Part shown: positions 61,934 to 64,000 of the stretch, piece by piece | Layout of the letters: every line of letters begins with the position of its first letter | How positions within the stretch are numbered: position 1 is the stretch's first letter | Position numbers and translations under genes: made by a program | Assembly (NCBI GenBank): GCA_963783945.1 | Contig: CAWAPS010000019.1 | Location: 1,064,932-1,128,931 of the forward strand | Direction of reading: 5' to 3' | DNA from: CAWAPS01 sp963783945 | Lineage (GTDB): Bacteria; Actinomycetota; Acidimicrobiia; Acidimicrobiales; Palsa-688 | DNA: 64,000 nucleotides | Notes under the pieces: model-generated | What the model was told of the DNA's origin: nothing | What the model saw: only the letters and a program-made list of their open reading frames with translations | The model's database searches: none

Positions 61934-63214
61934 TCAGGCTCGGGTGGCGTGAGCTGCGAACTCGCCGAGGGTGAGTATGCGATGCTCCTTGACACCCCGG
62001 GCCACGAGCGAGACGTCGTGGCCCTCGGCTTTGGCCCGCAGCGCACCGACAGTGCACTGCTCGCGGGGCATCACCGAGAACGGATCGTAGGAGAACAACC
62101 GCATGGCGTTCTGATGGGTGATCTTGTCGATCACCTGTTTGTCGAGGCCGCCGACCGAGTCGCGCACCACCTCGGGGGACCTTGGCCAAGTGCTGTCGGA
62201 GTGGGGGTAGTCGCACTCCCAGCACACCATGTCGACGTTCAAGTCAGCGAGATTGCGCAGCCCGAAGTCGTCGGCGATGAAGCAGGTGATGACATGGTCG
62301 AGGAAGATCTCCGAGGGCAGGCGGCCGCCCAGGTTGGGACGGGTCCAGGCCTTGTGGTGCTGGTAGGTGTAGTCGGCCCGCTCGAGGAAGTAGGGGATCC
62401 AGCCGATGCCGCCCTCGGCCAGGGCGATGCGAAGGCGGGGGAACTTCTGGAACACCGGAGACCAGATGAGGTCGGCCGCCGTCGGGTAGATGTTGATCCC
62501 CGAGCAGGTGATGCGCACGTTCATAGGCGCATCCGGGGAGGTCTGCACGTCGCCGACCATGCCGGAGCCGATATGCATGGTGACGACGGTTTCGGTGTCC
62601 TGACAGGCCGCCCAGAACGGGTCCCAGTGGTCGCTGTGCAGCGACGGGAGGCCCAGGGCGTGGGGGTTCATCGAGAAGCTCACACAATGGGAGCCTTTCT
62701 CGGCCGTCCGGGCCAGTTCGGCGGCCATCAGCTGCGGGTCCCACACCGGCGGGATGGAGCAGGGAATGAACCGGCCGGGATGAGCCCCGCACCAACCTTC
62801 TAGGTGCCAGTCGTTGTAGGCCCGCACCACCGCCAGCGCCAGGTCGGGGTCCTGACCGGCCCGGCTGGCGAAGAACTGCCCGCAGAAGCGGGCCATGGAC
62901 GGGAAGTTGAGCGAGCCCAGCACGCCGTTGGCGTCCATGTCCTTCACCCGCTGGTCCACGTCGAAACATCCCACCCGGATCTCGTCGAAGCTGGCCGGCT
63001 CGAGGCCATACTCCTCGGGCGGCCGGCCGGCCACCGCATTCAGCCCGGCGTTGCGGGCCTCACCCTGGCCGAACACCCACTTGTCACCCGTCTCGTCGGT
63101 CACCACCCGAGGCGCCTGGTCGGCGTACCTGGCCGGCAACCGACCCTCGAACATGTTCGCCGGCTCGACCACGTGGTCGTCCACGCTGACCAGGATCAGA
63201 TCGTCCATCTCCAT
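61934..63214 (-). CDS. Amidohydrolase-2 family protein
   Basis: A 426-residue amidohydrolase. Metal motif ILVSVDDHVVEPANMF, barrel His in VVTMHIGSGMVGD, LAEGGIGWIPYFLERADYTY, and C-terminal Asp in WECDYPHSDSTWP. ATG at 63214 shares its A with the TGA stop of the upstream amidohydrolase gene (TGATG), so translation is coupled. It is followed after 32 bases by the SnoaL-like gene. Two amidohydrolases in one operon suggest successive hydrolysis or decarboxylation steps. Confidence 0.9.
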   Translation of the reverse strand: MEMDDLILVSVDDHVVEPANMFEGRLPARYADQAPRVVTDETGDKWVFGQGEARNAGLNAVAGRPPEEYGLEPASFDEIRVGCFDVDQRVKDMDANGVLGSLNFPSMARFCGQFFASRAGQDPDLALAVVRAYNDWHLEGWCGAHPGRFIPCSIPPVWDPQLMAAELARTAEKGSHCVSFSMNPHALGLPSLHSDHWDPFWAACQDTETVVTMHIGSGMVGDVQTSPDAPMNVRITCSGINIYPTAADLIWSPVFQKFPRLRIALAEGGIGWIPYFLERADYTYQHHKAWTRPNLGGRLPSEIFLDHVITCFIADDFGLRNLADLNVDMVCWECDYPHSDSTWPRSPEVVRDSVGGLDKQVIDKITHQNAMRLFSYDPFSVMPREQCTVGALRAKAEGHDVSLVARGVKEHRILTLGEFAAHATRA

Positions 63215-64000
63215 CACTTCGCTCCCCTCGACAGAACCCGCCAGGCTTCGGGCGGATCGACGATGTTGTACAAGCGGGCCGCATTCTCCCACAGAATCTT
63301 CCGGCGCACCTCGCCGCTGACGTGACCGAGCCCCGAATCGATGGTCTGCTGGATGTTGCCAAACAGGCACGTCGTATGCGGGAAATCCGTCTCGAACAGC
63401 ACGTTGTCGATCGGCACCACATCCATGAAGTGCTTAGGCGCCACAGACTCGAACCAGTAGGTGACGAACACGCTCTGGCGAAACAGCTCCGACGGGAGCA
63501 CGTCGTCGGCCGTCCGCTCCCTACCCGGCCTGAACGCACCCAACCAGCTGTAGTCGGTTGCTTCGAGCATGAACGGCAGCCACCCGATACCACTCTCCAC
63601 CGACACGAACTTCAGCTCCGGGTAGCGGTTAAGGACACCCGAGGTGATCAGGTCCGAGCACTGCACGCCGTTCTTCATAAACAGCGACACAGCGGTGTAG
63701 GCCTGAGCGGCCGCGATGCCGTGCTCGGCGTAACGCTCGGGGGAGGCCTCTTCGAGGGTCGAGCCGGCGTTGCCGATATGGAAATGTATGGGCAGGCCGG
63801 CGTCGCGGGCGACCTCCCACAAAGGGTCCCAGTGCCTCGAGCCGAATACCAGGAGGCCATAGCGCTGAGGTTCGCCGGTAAGACAGGATACCCCGGGCAC
63901 CCAACCCGGCGCAGCGCTCGATCTCCTTCACCGTGGCCTGCACATCCCAAAACGGGGTGGCCACAACAGCCAACAAGCGCTGGAGGTCGGCCGCCGCCCA
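63214..64000 (-). pseudogene. Amidohydrolase, partial and frameshifted
   Basis: The frame from about 63976 reads LAVVATPFWDVQATVKEIER, CAGLGARG; then one base is missing in the G run near 63886-63890, after which SCLTGEPQRYGLLVFGSRHW, LPIHFHIGNAGST, ESGIGWLPFMLEATDYSWLG, FETDFPHTTCLFG follow in another frame to the stop at 63214. All are amidohydrolase_2 features. The 5' end is beyond the window edge. A one-base slip in GGGG may be a sequencing error rather than decay. Confidence 0.75.

Noticed and set aside
1..64000. tRNA, rRNA, riboswitch, replication origin, toxin or defence system
   Set aside because: None was recognised while reading; absence is by eye, not by covariance-model search.

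Overview
The window is high-GC DNA with actinobacterial-style genes: GTG and TTG starts, GGAGG-type ribosome sites, lipobox lipoproteins, F420/LLM-type oxidoreductases, and many CoA-dependent degradation genes. The mix of amidohydrolase-2 proteins, family III CoA-transferases, DUF35/thiolase pairs and SDRs suggests an uncultured or environmental actinomycete, perhaps of the Acidimicrobiia type. The taxon is an inference from gene content; there is no rRNA or tRNA in the window.

Left part (1-17.7 kb): catabolism of CoA thioesters. A decayed tandem CoA-transferase (55-763) is followed by a MaoC hydratase coupled to a DUF35 protein, then a GntR/FadR regulator. Facing these is a minus-strand operon: amidohydrolase, CoA-transferase, Ltp2-like thiolase, second DUF35. 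Then come an orphan branched-chain-type binding lipoprotein with an amidohydrolase, a minus operon (acyl-CoA ligase, enoyl-CoA hydratase, SDR, thiolase) and a divergent plus operon (half-MaoC protein, 811-residue double CoA-transferase, atypical SDR). Together these could activate an acid to its CoA ester, desaturate, hydrate and cleave a side chain. The substrate cannot be read from the sequence.

Middle part (17.7-42 kb): a mosaic scarred by rearrangement. Remnants of IS3, IS110 and ISL3-like elements and two tyrosine recombinases lie among broken genes (SDR tail, sulfatase, sulfotransferase, TSUP permease, SDR/SnoaL chimera, membrane protein). Intact genes include a MalK-type ABC ATPase, amidohydrolase, beta-hydroxyacid dehydrogenase, alcohol dehydrogenase, SRPBCC and ABM-like proteins, a beta-propeller, an ECF sigma/zinc-finger pair, a beta-helix protein, a DinB-like protein, two large secreted proteins and a TetR regulator.

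Right part (42-64 kb): a six-TM protein and a 905-residue secreted protein with five 243-bp repeats and a pentapeptide tail. A LuxR-type ATPase regulator, NDH2-like flavoprotein and metallo-beta-lactamase-fold protein follow. The end is a second catabolic block: LLM oxidoreductase, SDRs, VOC protein, TauD dioxygenase, double CMD protein, alcohol dehydrogenase, SnoaL-like protein and two amidohydrolases, the last frameshifted and running off the edge.

No CRISPR array, RNA gene, or obvious phage or defence system was seen. The most distinctive signals are the split MaoC/DUF35/thiolase module, the many junctions between gene fragments, the SDR without its catalytic dyad, and the repeat protein with a compensated frameshift.
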